DNA of 64,000 nucleotides, taken from assembly GCA_014529385.2 (NCBI GenBank), contig CM043944.1, positions 176,879,740-176,943,739 of the forward strand, in the 5' to 3' direction. The translations under genes and the position numbers were made by a program. Source of the stretch: Adiantum capillus-veneris. Taxonomy: Eukaryota; Streptophyta; Polypodiopsida; Polypodiales; Pteridaceae. This document shows, in pieces, positions 22,344-34,920 of this stretch. The notes beneath the pieces are model-generated. The model worked only from the letters and a program-made list of their open reading frames with translations, was not told the origin of the DNA and did no database searches. Every line of letters starts with the position of its first letter. The stretch's first letter is position 1.

Positions 22344-25300
22344 ATGGATGAAAGGAATGTATCCTTGCAAAGATGTCAATGCAATTATAAGTGTAAGAAT
22401 AGCTCTCTTGGCTATCAGTATGTCAGGAGAAGAACGTTCTATGAACATCTTCGTCGTGAACGGGATGGACATCTTCATCCAAGTGTCATAAAAGAAAGTC
22501 TCCAACAAAACCATTCTGACACCTTGCCAAGTGTGGAAGCCGCAAACGGTTCTGACACCTTGCCAAGTGTTGAAGCTGTAGCTGAGTCTACTCCATCAAA
22601 TCAAGCTCAACGAAGATTTTGTTGTAATTGCAGAGCATACTGCTATGGTAGTAGATTTGTGGCTTCATCCACATATAAGAGACACCAAGAGGCTAATGCT
22701 AAATATAAAAGTCTGTGCTCTACTTTTGGCTTACAAAGCTTGGACATTCCAAGCTCTTCAAATCAAGAGAATGACATCTTGTTATCAACTCCTACATCTT
22801 GCGACGCTTTAAATAGTCCATATTCTTCACATGAAGAGAATGATAGTGTGCCATTGGTGGATCCAATTTGTGAGGAGCATATTTTAACAGAGGCTGCGCA
22901 TGTGAACGAACACTACATTGAAGAAACTACAAATGGAGATCATGAGAGAGATCACGATGAAGACACACAGTTAAATGATAAGATTCTTCAGAAGATCATT
23001 GAGATGCAAGCTTTATGGGATGAACATCAAGTCTCCATTGAGTTTCAAGACCGTATGCTTAAGCTTTTGTTTGACAAAAAATCAAATAAAAATTCAGAGA
23101 GTTTAAGTACACTTCTTGTCCAATTGTCACCATCTTGGGATTGTTCTCTAGGTGGTATTAGTGTTCCCACATCTTGGACCCAATTGAATACATTGTATAG
23201 AAGCTTGGGCATGGCTGACAAAGATAGATATCTTATTTGTATGGGATCAAAAAACAACACCCATAGTCCCATCTTATATGAGTCGATAACTGAGGATAGC
23301 TATGTTGGGAATGTAGTGTTATGCTGTTGTGAAGGGAAAAGGAGAAAAGTTAAGAGATTGAAAAGAGATTGTTTAAAATGTTGCGAAACATGCACAAAGT
23401 GCAAATTGCCACGCAAGGAGATGATATCATTTGACTATCTCTCTATAGAGAAGCAATTGCAACTTATATCAACTTCTAGCTCGGTATGCCATGGGCTTGC
23501 GAAGGGATAAAGCAGCCGCTACACTAGATTCCTCTAGTTCAAGCTTTCAAGGTTGATATATTTATGATAAAAATCGTCTCCAATGTCGCTATCCACCGCC
23601 TAAAAGGAGTATGGCTGAAATGCAAAAAGCTCTCTCTCTTTCAGTCAAGACCACTTCACAAAGCCAACGTGATGATATTTTAAAGAATGCTGGATTAAGT
23701 GGGAAGTCTAGTTTATGGAGACTAAATGATCTTTATGGTTTTGATGTGTCATTGGATCTTGTCTATGACACAATGCACATTCTCTCTTTGAATGTATTTC
23801 AAAAGTATATTTCACTTTTGATGAGAAACTCGACAACAGAGATGAAACGCAAGATCGATGATATCACAACAAGATCCCTAAGCTGTGTCCCTCCGGTCTT
23901 GCGATATGGTCGTTGTCCAAGATATCCCTGTAAATATCATGAAAGTTACAAGGCAGAAGAGAATCAGAAGTTCATACAGTGGTGTCTTACATTTATATTA
24001 TGTGAGGTGGATGGATTGTCTAGTGATATACAAGATCTCGGACTCTTATTAATTGATATTGCCCGACTTTTTTTCAACTATACTCGGGATCATGGTTGGA
24101 CAAACAAGGCAATTGAGGTTGCAAGGACCTTGTTTTCATCTTGGAGAGTCAGGTCTGAAGAGGCTTTTGGTGCTAATTCATCACCACTTGAGCATGTGGC
24201 AGGTACTATCATATCTCAACTTCACTTTACGTAACAACGTCCAGAAGAGGGTTTTAGCAATTGCAAATCTAACAATGTCTTCTTCTTTTGAAGGGAGTGG
24301 AGAAATACTAGATGATATTCTTCGACATGGAAATCATGATGTTATATGGTGCTTTCTCTATGAGCGACTTGTCTCCACCTATGTGAATATAAAGTCAAAC
24401 AATAAAGAGAATGAGATTTCTTTCACTACCTTTCATAGGAGAAGACTTCTCACATGGATCTTAGCACAAATTCATAAAGATAAGGATGGCCTTTTGCCTC
24501 ACCAAAGGTTGTACCAAGAGCTTCACTTCGCTCTCATGGCACCCACAGGATATGTTATTGACTCTTTAGTGCAGTATGAATGCCAAGCATGGCATAAACA
24601 TGGAATACTCAAAGTGTCATTTGTCTTGAAGGCAAAGGATTTGTGGAATGCTCTCTTATTAAATGAAACCGACTATCCATGTGGTAGTTCTGTTTTTGAT
24701 AAAGGGATCATCATAGGTCCTAAAAGGCAAAAATGGAGGGAGCTTTCTCAAGTGGAACAGAGATTCTTGTGCCAAAGAGAGTGTATATCCACACATGTTC
24801 AAGAACACAACAAAATTTGGTATAACGGAGAAGTCTTCAAAGTTGGTGATACGGTTGTTGTGAAATCAGATAACTATGTTCCTGGCTCATTCTCTGTTGG
24901 TGAGTGGAAAGCACGCATTAAATACTTTTTCTCTGCACAATGTGGTGCAAATCTCATGCTTTTCTTTGTTGCAGATTACTACAAACAATCGATCTTGGTG
25001 GAAGAAGAAAACGAAAGGTTGAATGTGGAGCCAATCACTGGAATGAGTGTACTGCAACAAACTCCCATGCCTTTCACTTGGGACTACATAAGAGAAGTCA
25101 GCTCTTTACTTCATAAGTTTATTCCATGGAGCTTTCAAAACTCCATCATTGCTTATGAGATTAAAGATCTCTCTGTGCGTAAGCGTCTACTTACTGTGGG
25201 GGTTGTGGGATGTGTACCTCCATGGGTGGAAGAAATGGATATTGTTCAAATTAAACAATGTGATGATCGTGACTTTTCTAGTCATATGTTTTTATATGTT

Positions 25301-25525
25301 GTTGTTCGAGAGGTGGATGTGGAAAAAAGAAAGGTGCGATTCACAAGGCTTCTCCAAATGCAAAGTAGCACGCAACTTTGGAAGGCAGGAGTCGAAGATC
25401 CTAATTGGCAAGATATATCCCTTTGTGTCGCAGTAGTTTCTGGTTGGGAGGTTCTCAAAAAAAAGAAAACAATGAAAGACAATAATATTATGCTTTTGCC
25501 ATGCATGTGGCAAGTTTGTTTGTAA
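22344..25525 (+). pseudogene. CMC (CACTA/EnSpm-like) transposase, catalytic core deleted
   Basis: Three open segments belong to one gene. 22344-23510 (ATG start) has two N-terminal Cys/His clusters, CQCNYKCKN...FYEHL and CCNCRAYCYG...TYKRH, followed by a Cys-rich segment. 23611-24234 has DLVYDTMHILSLNVFQKYI, matching the Asp-x-Met-His region after the DDE core of CMC transposases. 24053-25525, in another frame, has the C-terminal part, including a BAH-like segment near 24815-25000 (EVFKVGDTVVVKSD, WKARIKYFF). The usual 200-300 residues holding the DDE catalytic region are absent from the ~100 bp between segments 1 and 2, and a frameshift lies near 24234. The protein would bind element ends and cut them, but this copy cannot. 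The family call rests on motif layout. Confidence 0.65.
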
Positions 25526-25743
25526 CACGTGAGATTTTGGAATCATCTTTGATAGTTATGTCCTTGATAGATAGTGTCATTTACAATCATGATGTAACTA
25601 TAATCATTGTTCTAAACTTTTAGGTCTTTTCTTTTCAAAATCTTGAGGAATAATTTGTTAGTTCTCTTTAAGAAAATCCAATTGTAATTTTTACGTATTT
25701 TTTACATCTTTATGGTTTATAACTTCATTTGTCATAGTGCTCG

Positions 25744-27701
25744 ATGGCACAAAATGGTCGCCCAGCCCCATCATACGCTGATATCTTTTGTCCACCTGAG
25801 CCCAAATTGAGAGATCCAAGCAGGCTTTATGGAAAAAAGCTTTTAGAGGTGTACTACAATCAGGATCATTATCCTGCGTTTCTACAAAATTATAGAGATG
25901 TAAGAAAGTGGTTCAAAGATTACCCTTTTGTGAGTGATTTTCATCATAACCTTGAAGAGCAAGAGAAGATTAAAGCATTGATCGAAGAAAACAAAGGAAA
26001 ACTTGCAAAGTTTGAATTTAAAGATGCAGCTTACACTTGGGCATCAGAGGATATCTATCAATTTGTCATTAGCTATGCACAGTCGCAAAGGAAGTACGAC
26101 AAGAAAAAAACCTCAAAACCTGTAAGTATTACTCTTTCCAACACTTTGGTTGAATTATTATATATTTCATTATATTTGATGATTTTTATGCTTGTTGAAA
26201 GGTATACTTCACAAGGAGAACATGATCCTAAGAAAGGAAATCTAGATCTGAATGTGGCGATTGTAGAAGAAGAAATCCACAACGGGAGTGGACATGAGAA
26301 TACTCCTACAACCATGGTAACATGCACTTTACTTATGTTTGATTCTTATGGCTAGTATCATTTTATTCTTTGAATGTTTGATCATGTAATACTTAAATCA
26401 ACTTAGTTTGTCTACTTATTGTTTACTAAAAAATCTAGAGAGAAGAATTATATCTGCTTTGGAAGGAGACTCAGAAGATCGATGCTCCAAACAATGATGA
26501 GGTATTAGAAGATTAACGCAATGACTTGGATATGTTCAACATGTTATACTCTTTAATGTTTTTTCTTTCTTCTTTTAGAATTTGGAAAACTTGGATATTG
26601 AGCTCGAAAATAGTGTAGAGCATCAATCTTTTGTGTCGTTGCTCACAAATGGTAACTTAAAACGAGTGAGAGCTATGCCCCAATCTCCTAGGACAGGAGA
26701 GACATCACAGGTGATTTCTATTTTTTGGCTTTAAAGCATGGTTCATAACTTGATATGTTCTAAGAGGGTTTTTTTGTGTTTTTATAGTTGGTTTCTAAAC
26801 CTACGAGTGCGTCTTTGCAAGTGCCTCAACAAGATGGTGAAAGTATACGCAAAAGCAATAGAGAACGGAAGGTAGGTTTTTCAAAGTATTGAACAAATCA
26901 CTCATGAAGATATCTTTAAGTCATATACTAGTCATAATCTCAAGTATACCACTAGCTATAGTTCTCTCTCCACTCATTCACTTATGTAGTCTCTCTCTCT
27001 CTCCCCTATATACGTACACTCATTCTTATCGATACATTTTGTTGTTTTATTATGTTTATATTTGTTATGTTTTTCTAGATGAGTGAGAAGCTTCGTAACT
27101 CCACGACTTGTAAAAAGCCAAGGCTCTTATTAAAGAAAAAGAGGAGACAGGTATTTTAATATAGAGAATTTACTTAATGTTCTACTTTAATATGTACTTG
27201 TAATTTATATATCTTTTTGTTCTAGGATATTGGTAACATCAATGATGATAGTATTATGGCTTTTGTTGAAAATGTCAATGGCGATGGTTCTTCTTGTTTA
27301 TCAAATGACACAATCCATGATAAAGTAAGTTTTTATCGTTTCATCAGCATTCATTTCTCCTATTACGAAATAGTCTTTGGATATTTGATGTGTTGAAGCT
27401 TTGACTAACGAACATTGATTTTGTGCAGGTATCCCTCCTTCTAACTGTTGAAGAGAAAGAGACGATCCTCTTAAAGTATTTTGATCTTCAAACAATAGAG
27501 GATATGTACTTAGTTTTGAAAGCTAGTTTTTTCAAAATTAGGAAGGAGGAGACTACATTTAGAGACAACAAGAGGATACTCACATTGGATGAGATGAGAG
27601 AGAGCTTAGTGGAGTGGTTGCTTTCTACGCAGAGAGTGCTTTTGAGAAGACAACTTGGTCACGATTTGACATTTGATGAAGTGGACATTGTGTCTTTTTA
27701 A
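25744..27701 (+). CDS. Eight-exon accessory gene of the CMC element
   Basis: Exons by splice signals: 25744-26121, 26233-26316, 26439-26501, 26579-26710, 26788-26871, 27079-27150, 27226-27324, 27429-27701. All introns are GT-AG and phase 0, giving 394 codons from ATG to TAA with no internal stop. Intron 1 is the least sure: a stronger acceptor at 26201 breaks the frame, and reading through the intron also stays open. Exon 1 encodes a helical segment (ADIFCPPEPKLRDPSRLYG, VRKWFKDYPFVSDFHH). Exon 6 carries a basic nuclear-signal-like patch (KKPRLLLKKKRRQ). Exon 8 is helical and charged (LTVEEKETILLKYFDLQTIE). I recognise no family. It lies 218 bp after the transposase gene on the same strand, like the second gene (tnpA-like) of EnSpm elements. 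It could also be a captured host gene. Confidence 0.65.
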
Positions 27702-27947
27702 ACAATTCAACATAAGTTTTTCTTTTCTAGATTTTGTTAAATTATGAAAAAATGATGTGATTGTGAACTGCAATTGATTGGAATTAAGAAGTCTTCTTAC
27801 GGTGTTTTCGTTTATGTAATATTTAATTTTCTTCTTCATAAAATATGCTTTCTAGCTCTTAAGTACTCCTCATGCCTGCAAGCTCCTCGTTGAGCCCCCA
27901 TTGTACAAAAAAATCCAACTTCTCCTTCTCCGCAAGTCCAAATCATT

Positions 27948-28308
27948 AAGAGAATTCTCCATATTATTTACTAGTAGATAAAACAGGGTTGGAATTAGCA
28001 AATTAAAAATGCTACATTTATTGTTAGTCTAATAAGGTTATTTTCTCAAGTGTCATATTTACTACGTAAGAAGTGTTTTCCTATATGGACAATATTTTCT
28101 ACATAGTAAAATGGTATGGGTGTCGGCTTGACGTCCGATTTTTCTATATAGAAAATAATTTTCTACATAGAGAATTATTTCTATATAGGAAGATGTGGAG
28201 AGGAAAATTTCCTATATAGACTACCTAGTAAATTTTCCATTTTTCCTAGTTTGCACTTTTCCTACTTACGTTCATTTCTACCTAGTCAATAATATGGAGA
28301 ATTCTCTT
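27948..28308. repeat. 361-bp element with 27-bp inverted ends
   Basis: The arms at 27948-27974 and 28282-28308 match with one mismatch and contain GGAGAATTCTCC-like palindromes (AGAGAATTCTCCATATTATT on the left). Between and just beyond them the word CTAYMTAG recurs about eight times (28080-28320), for example TCTACATAG, TCTATATAG and ACTACCTAG. No target-site duplication was found. It may be a MITE or the 3' subterminal region of the CMC element. Confidence 0.6.
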
Positions 28309-28309
28309 T

Positions 28310-28945
28310 TTTTACTATCTAGGAACATGTTTGAAAGTCCTTGTGTGAGGGTAACCAATAGTGCTACAGACGATGGGGCCTAAAGGGGTCGCCAGTTGAG
28401 GTGGCATAGAGGGAGGCCGCCAAGGGCTGAGGAAAAAAGGGCACGACAGGTTGCTTTATGGAGGAGGCAGTGCTGGAAAGAGCCGCCTGTTGAGGTTTTT
28501 GGAGTCGGGTCCCGCCAAGGTGAGGGGCCGCCGTTATACAGTGCAAAGGGGGGCCGGGCCCAAGCGAGAGCTTGTGGCTTCAGGTGTAGGATTTTTTTTC
28601 CATTAAGCCCATCACTATACACCTCCTTTTAAAGGATTTAGTGGTCATAATCGCCTATGTTTTTTCTGCAAATTGTGTCAATTTCCTACCCACTCTCATG
28701 CTTATGGTGATCTCATGGACTCGGATGTGAATGCAGTGTAGGACATTGATATCGAAATGTTTACTGGTGTTAGATGCATAAATTGGGTGCAAGCTTAGAC
28801 GGATTAGATGAATGTTAGAGATTCTGCAATACCGTGTGGATGTTAGTTGATTTTGAAATGCTATTGTTGATGTGAAGGTGCTCTAAAGGGTTATAGACGA
28901 GAACCTCGCTGATATGCTTGGTCTTTTAGTGTATATAGTTGGAGA
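28310..28945. other. Unassigned; GC-rich patch at 28370-28570
   Basis: No gene recognised. A patch near 28370-28570 is much richer in G and C than the surrounding AT-rich DNA (GGCCGCC, GGGGCCGCCG words), suggesting different origin. Confidence 0.4.
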
Positions 28946-29095
28946 TGTTTGATTCTGGGCTTGGACAAAAGTTGTTTGCAGATTGTGTATCATGGTGTGT
29001 GTTTGCTATGGGATAGGGGTGCTGTGAGATCACTGGGCTATAGAGAGGCATTTATACTGTGTGCTGGTGGTTTTCCCACTTCCCCCTTTCCAGCG
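28946..29095 (+). repeat. Second copy of the repeat at 1-150
   Basis: Same orientation and colinear with bases 1-150. The context after it differs, and no gag-like frame follows. Confidence 0.6.
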
Positions 29096-30385
29096 TACAA
29101 TGGCAGTATCCACAAGTAACGTACAATGCCAGACAATGCGCTCAAACACGCGCCAAATGATGCATACCCACGACAAATCCAAGTGACTCCACTGTCAGTA
29201 TATTACTCTACTCTAGCTACTTGTACCTGTGTGAATCACCTGTACCTGTCCCTGTAACCTGTAACCTATAACCTATAATCTCAAAGCTGAAGGTACTGGA
29301 AGAAGATCCTCGGTGGGGGTGCCAAAAGAGTTTGAGCGGGATGGAAACACACACAACACCACTATAAGGATCCCGACACACACTCTTCGGATGATACCAC
29401 ACACACACACACACTATGGGACACCACTCGGCTTACACAACTCACCTTGCCGAGACTGATAAAGTGAGAGGAGAGAGACTATCCATTTGCCCACTCAACA
29501 CAGAGACACACACATACACACACCCAAAAACTTAGCTCAAAAGAGAAAGATTTTTTATGTTTAGATACAATTGATCTTGGGCCAACACCAATGGGGAAAA
29601 TAGCTCACAAAATATGGGTAAAATATGCCAGATACATTTACAAATTTGAGCAGAGGCTTCGCTCTCACAAGAGAAACTTACACAGCCAAAACAATAGAAA
29701 AATAGTGAATAATTTGGCAGAATGGACAACATCATTGCTTTCAGGACGGCCCAAAACCCTAGTCTACAATGTCAAAGTGCTCGAATCCGACCTCAGATGA
29801 GCAGTCTATGGCCAAAATAGGCTCCAAAAACAACAAAAACTCAGTTACGACTGTTCCCTCTCTTCTCTCCACACTTTTCTGTGTTTTTCTCATGTTTTCC
29901 AGTGTCCACACTTCACTTAATCCCTTGGGAAACTTTGGCCTTTTGATTGACCTCAAACAAACCCCGAACAAGCCAAAAAATGGCCACGTAGTGCATTTTT
30001 GTCACCCTTCTACATCCATCCGCACACCTGGCACTCAACCTTTTCCAATAATGCATCCCACAATCATGTGAAGTGGCCCCCAAATATAGTTCTCATGATA
30101 AGCTTTTTGCATAATTCATCACAAGAAAACACCCCCGTTGTGTCCGTACTTATCTACGTGTAAATTTTGATCCCATTCGTCCTCCTGACACCATTGGATG
30201 CCACTTGATGCACCTGCTTACCTAATGGCGTCGGCATGCTGATAGCTTCCTTGAGAAGTTTTACGCTTCACCAAATGCTCATTATTATAGAAAAAACACA
30301 CTGGTACTGATGATAATGAGAATCAATGTACTATGTATACGCTGTCCTACCTATACACATGTGGGTCCCACGTAACCACCTGGCT
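29096..30385. other. Unassigned DNA, CA-rich near 29340-29520
   Basis: Several short (CA)n-like stretches lie near 29345-29415 and 29505-29525. Short ORFs show no recognisable motifs. Confidence 0.4.
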
Positions 30386-31446
30386 CTAGAAAATGGGCAA
30401 TCCTTTATTCGATGCACCTTGCATGTGTATGTACATACGCGCAATCACTTCTTCCAAAAAAATCGTAACAACATATCCAGGTGGAGGAGGTGTTTCTGGA
30501 ATAGGTTGTACATGCCTCTCCCTAGCATATTCCATGCTATAGTAACACTCTTCCCTCGTATGGTTTGTCCATTTTCTCTCATTTTCACACCACTTAATCT
30601 CCCTCAGATCAGACGTTACAAGAGGATTTAACCTCTTGATCATTTCATTCATAAACTTTTCTTGATCGATAGGTGCCACTGGTTTTGCAATGGACTCATT
30701 CATCTGCTATGAATCCCTGTGCTAAGAGGATGTATCATCCTCTTGACTCTGACAATCCTTTTCTTTATATTCCTCATAGTTATCCACAAAAAAAAAGAGC
30801 TTCTTTGATCAATTCATTTAGTGTCAAACTCCTTATCATGTGCAGATATTTTTGAAGACCCGCATGTCTCATTCCCTAGATAAAGATCATCATTAATCGT
30901 GCTTGTGTAGGTAGTTCAGCTTTTGGACAGAACTTGATGTATCTCTTGAGTCGTAATGCCGCTTTGCGCACTGATTCACCCTCTTTTTGCTTGAATTTGT
31001 GGATTTGTGAGACTGTATTGTGAGTTATGCCTTTTTTGCAAGAATTCTTTGATGAATTCTTCAAACACCTCATCTATAGTCTCAAAATTCTGTCTTTCCA
31101 CTGAGTTGAACCATGTAGTAGCATCATTTTCCACCAAAGTTAGTCCAGATCCCGCAAACCATGTCGCAAAATCCAAACCTTTCTTTGCTCTAATTACTCT
31201 TGTGAAAGCCGCTATGTGCTCTCTCGGATATTTATCTCCGGAGTATTTTTTGTATTACCATTTTTGGATCTGGGATGGTCTAACCCGTCGGTTGTCTACA
31301 AGTCTAATCATAGACTCTCCCAATCCTTCTCTCGCTTCATGAATTTTACTATGGCTAGGTTCTTCTTTGAAGAGATTGGGCGTTCTCTTGGAGATTGGTC
31401 CTTGACAAGGCATGTCTGCCATCTCTGTGATCACTTCATCTCTCAT
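30386..31446 (-). pseudogene. Decayed retrotransposon gag remnant
   Basis: Overlapping minus-strand frames carry gag-core sequences. ATTWFNSVERQNFETIDEVF (in 31176-30976) matches the W-x-x-L/V block, and SQIHKFKQKEGESVRKAALR with LKRYIKFCPKAELP (in 31073-30876) matches the second half of a gypsy gag domain. Going downstream on this strand, 30703-30386 is a charged spacer-like frame. At least two frameshifts are needed, and no protease or RT follows. It is a broken 5' fragment of a gypsy element. Confidence 0.6.
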
Positions 31447-32249
31447 TATTTCTCTAGAAGGGAATCCATATGGCTCTCTTTTTGGAATTCTCGTAGGAAT
31501 CCTTGTGTTTGCTGGAGGTCTCTATGGTACTTCATTGACCAAATATCCACCCATTTCTAATGCAGTCAATGGATTTGTGCTTCCTACAACTTTGATTTTC
31601 ATCCATATTTTTCAACAACTATAGATTTCCATTGGCAAACGACTCCGTATGTATAGAGATATAAGAGCTTGTATTCCGTTAGCTCTTTTGGGTATGGCTC
31701 TGAGCACCTATAAAGGTTAACCTCATTGTTCGTCAATGTATCTATACAGTCCTTCACTCTCATGATGCGTCACTTGAACTCTCTCAACAAAATTGGTCTT
31801 TATCATTTTCAAGTTTGGAAGAACCATTATGGGTGGATGCTCCTCTACTGCTGGGATTCCAAAGCTTGTATAAGCCGAGTTTAAATCCAATGTAGACATG
31901 ATCCTTGGGCTCAACATCTCTAGCTTGATGTAAGAAGACTTATATCAATGTGTTCAAGTTATTGTTTTAGTAAAAGTTGCAACTATATCCAAAACCATGA
32001 CCGTATCCTCACAATTCTCTCAATTGTCAATTTTAGACACCCTAATTTCTGGATGAATTTTGAGGCTTTAAACGACGTTTTTTCGGACACTGACTAACAA
32101 TGAATAACCTAAAGGGTCTTTGATTGTTGTTCAGGGTTGACACTCAATATTGTAAAGATACTCTAGAGCTTTGTTTTGATAAAAAAAGTTTCTAAATCCA
32201 ATATGGCAGAAGCTTAAGTTACGGCCAAAATAGTAAATCTGTGCTTGGA
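31447..32249. other. Unassigned AT-rich DNA
   Basis: No gene, RNA or transposon end was recognised. The left part may be decayed gag N-terminus on the minus strand. The right part grades into the palindrome satellite. Confidence 0.35.
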
Positions 32250-34082
32250 GACTTCATACGCGTATGATGTCTATTGGCTCAGATTTTCTTCAAACTTCAA
32301 TTGTAGACTCTCCTAAATGTGCTCTAACCACTCCAAGTCTCAATTTGTGATTCTAACACTTACACTTTTAGGCATGTCTATCACTCCTTTTCTCTTTGGT
32401 TGCTTGTAACTTCCTTGGGGAGGTTAGCTAAGCCAAAAGTGATCCAAATTGAATGAAACTTGGTCTCTAGCATATTTTGTGATGGAAAACACTTTTATAA
32501 GCTCAGATGTGAGTTTTTGACTTCTAATTTGGCACTTGAGACATCATATGCGTAAAACACTCTTTATCACTCAAGCAACTCTCAACAACTTTGAGAATTC
32601 AATTAGAACATTTTTTGTGCAAGTTATGGTCAATACAAGCATGAACCTTGCGCAATTTTGTCTTTTGGTACTTTTTAGCCCAAATGTGCTCCAAATGCAA
32701 TGAAAAATTGGCTAGGGACTTCTCTTATACTCTAGGACACTAGGGTATACTCATATGTCTAATTTGACCCAAATCTGGCCTCTAAGACATCATATGTGTA
32801 TGATGTCTTTTGGCTCAAATTTCACTCAGATTTCTACCCAAGGTACTCCTTGATGCATACAATAAGAATATGTGATCACATCAAATTTTGAACGTCAAAA
32901 TTGCTCAAAATCACTACTTTTTCACCTTTACCTTCTTGTATCTGCAAAAATCTCCTTATTTGCAAAGTTATATGTCCAAATGAGATAAAACATTTGCAAA
33001 CAAGCTTAAATCATCACTCCCAAACCTCCTATGTGGTCAAAAGTGCAATTGGACCTACATATCTTTCCTTGAGACATCATACACGTATGATGTCTATGTG
33101 CTCAAAATCAGGCCAAATTTGGTTTATAAGCTTGTTTTTTGGTGTTAAACACCCTGGTAAGCTCAAATGCCAATTTTGGTCCCTAAAAGTGCCCTTACTG
33201 ACCAGTTAGACATCATACATGTAATGATGTCTAACTAGTCAGTTTGAAGTGATTTTCACTCTCAAGGTTCCTCACTACACTGCCAACTCACACCAAGTTT
33301 CCAAATTGAATTTCAACACTTTTTGTGCAAGTTATGATCAATTTAAGCATTCACTTTGCCTAGATGCGTCTTATGGCCTTTGCAATCCCAAAAATGCTTC
33401 AAATTCAATGAGATTTTTTCTATTTGCTTTCTAAATGCTCTAGATCACAAGGGTGCACTCGGATGTATCTTTTGACCTTACATATGGGCTCTAAGACATC
33501 ACATGTGTATGATATCTAGGTGGCCAGAATGGACTTCTATTTCTATCACATGTGCCCCTTGATGTGTAGAACAAGAATATGTGCTCACAACAAATTCAGG
33601 AACTCCAAATGCAAAAAATATCCACTTTTTGACAAGGGAATCCCCTAAAAGAGTATATATCTCCTCAAAACTCAATCTATATGCCCAAATGAAATAAAAC
33701 TTGGTATGTGTGTTCAACACAACATGCAAAACATGGCTATTATGTCAAAAGTTCATTTTTGCTACCAAAACTACCTTGGAGATATCATACGCGTATGATG
33801 TTTGCTGGTGAATTTTTGGACATAATTCATTCACGAGTATCCCGAAGTCTCTAGCACTAGTTTTCAAGCACTTTTACCAATTTTCATGCAAAAGTATGCT
33901 CAAAATCATAAGTTTCTCTTTTTTCATTTTCGACAATCCGTCTTATGCCTTTTGGGTGTCAAAAGTTGGTCAAAACTCTAGTCTCAATGTGTACTTGGGG
34001 TAAAACACCCCTTTTGAACACTCTGGCGTAGTCAAATTTGTCAATTTTGGTCTCTAAATGCCTCTTGAGACATCCTACACGT
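32250..34082. repeat. ~287-bp degenerate satellite with a conserved palindrome
   Basis: A palindrome close to ACATCATACGCGTATGATGT recurs at 32250, 32540, 32786, 33073, 33209, 33495, 33781 and 34069 (starts). Five of the seven spacings are 286-290 bp; the others are 246 and 136. The palindrome and nearby words (GGCTCAAAT, CAATTTTGGTC, CTAAGACATCA) are conserved, while the rest of each unit has diverged considerably. The copy at 33209 lies in a longer inverted repeat, 33198-33242. Confidence 0.8.
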
Positions 34083-34908
34083 TGTCGTGCTGTGACACAT
34101 ACATAGTGGGAACGCATGCTACAAGATCTATCTTGTATTTTTTTAGATACATAATTATATTTTCTATAGTGTACATATGCATATTTAAGTATAATAATAA
34201 GCCTTCTATCTCATCCTATTATTTTTCTCAAGGGTAACATATCCTTACTTTACCATTAGAAAATACTATGGGAAAAGCATCAATAGCTCCGCCTCTTTAA
34301 CTTGGGGCAAAAAGCATTGATTCTTTATTTCTACTATTTCATTAACATCTCACACCCTAGCTAGATCCTATATCTAGGGTAAACTCCAATATATATATAT
34401 ATTCTATGTATTTTTTATACTTTTCTTATATTTCTTTTTAAATAGCTACTAGGAGAGAATCAAATCCTAGTGGGACACTAGGTGGCATGATTTCAAAGAT
34501 ACACTTATTTTAATGCATTATTGCAAGCATGATTACAAAACTTTGTCAAGGAGCAATGTCATGCTTTCATATGGCATGAGGTGTCCTTTGGAATTAAATG
34601 AAAGTTTAGGTTAAGGAGACCACATGAAGACTTTTGCTGCCATAAATGGACCCTATTTTGATGAATTTTTTACACAAGGTTCCAATCCGAATTGGAAAAC
34701 GATTTTAAAATGAAAATTGTAGCTAATGAGCTGAAGTTTTTGCCCATATTTTTACTTTTTTATTTGGAGCCATGGTTAAGGAGATATGATCAAAATACTG
34801 GACCCCAGTCTGCCCACATCATGCAGGGGCAGCTCATTTCCAACTTTTCCAATTCCTGTTCACAGTGGCTCCTCTCTTCTTATGTAAACCCTTGGGGGTT
34901 CCCTTCAC

Positions 34909-34920
34909 CTATAAAAGGGG
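34909..34920 (+). promoter_or_regulatory. TATA box of the LTR-like insertion
   Basis: CTATAAAAGGGG is a consensus TATA element. It is followed by a G-rich start-like region and lies about 545 bp upstream of ORF A. Confidence 0.55.

Noticed and set aside
24200-24280. A 42-bp intron (GTACTATC...CCAG) at the transposase frame change
   Set aside because: It is too short for a normal plant intron and does not restore the frame of the downstream segment; a frameshift fits better.
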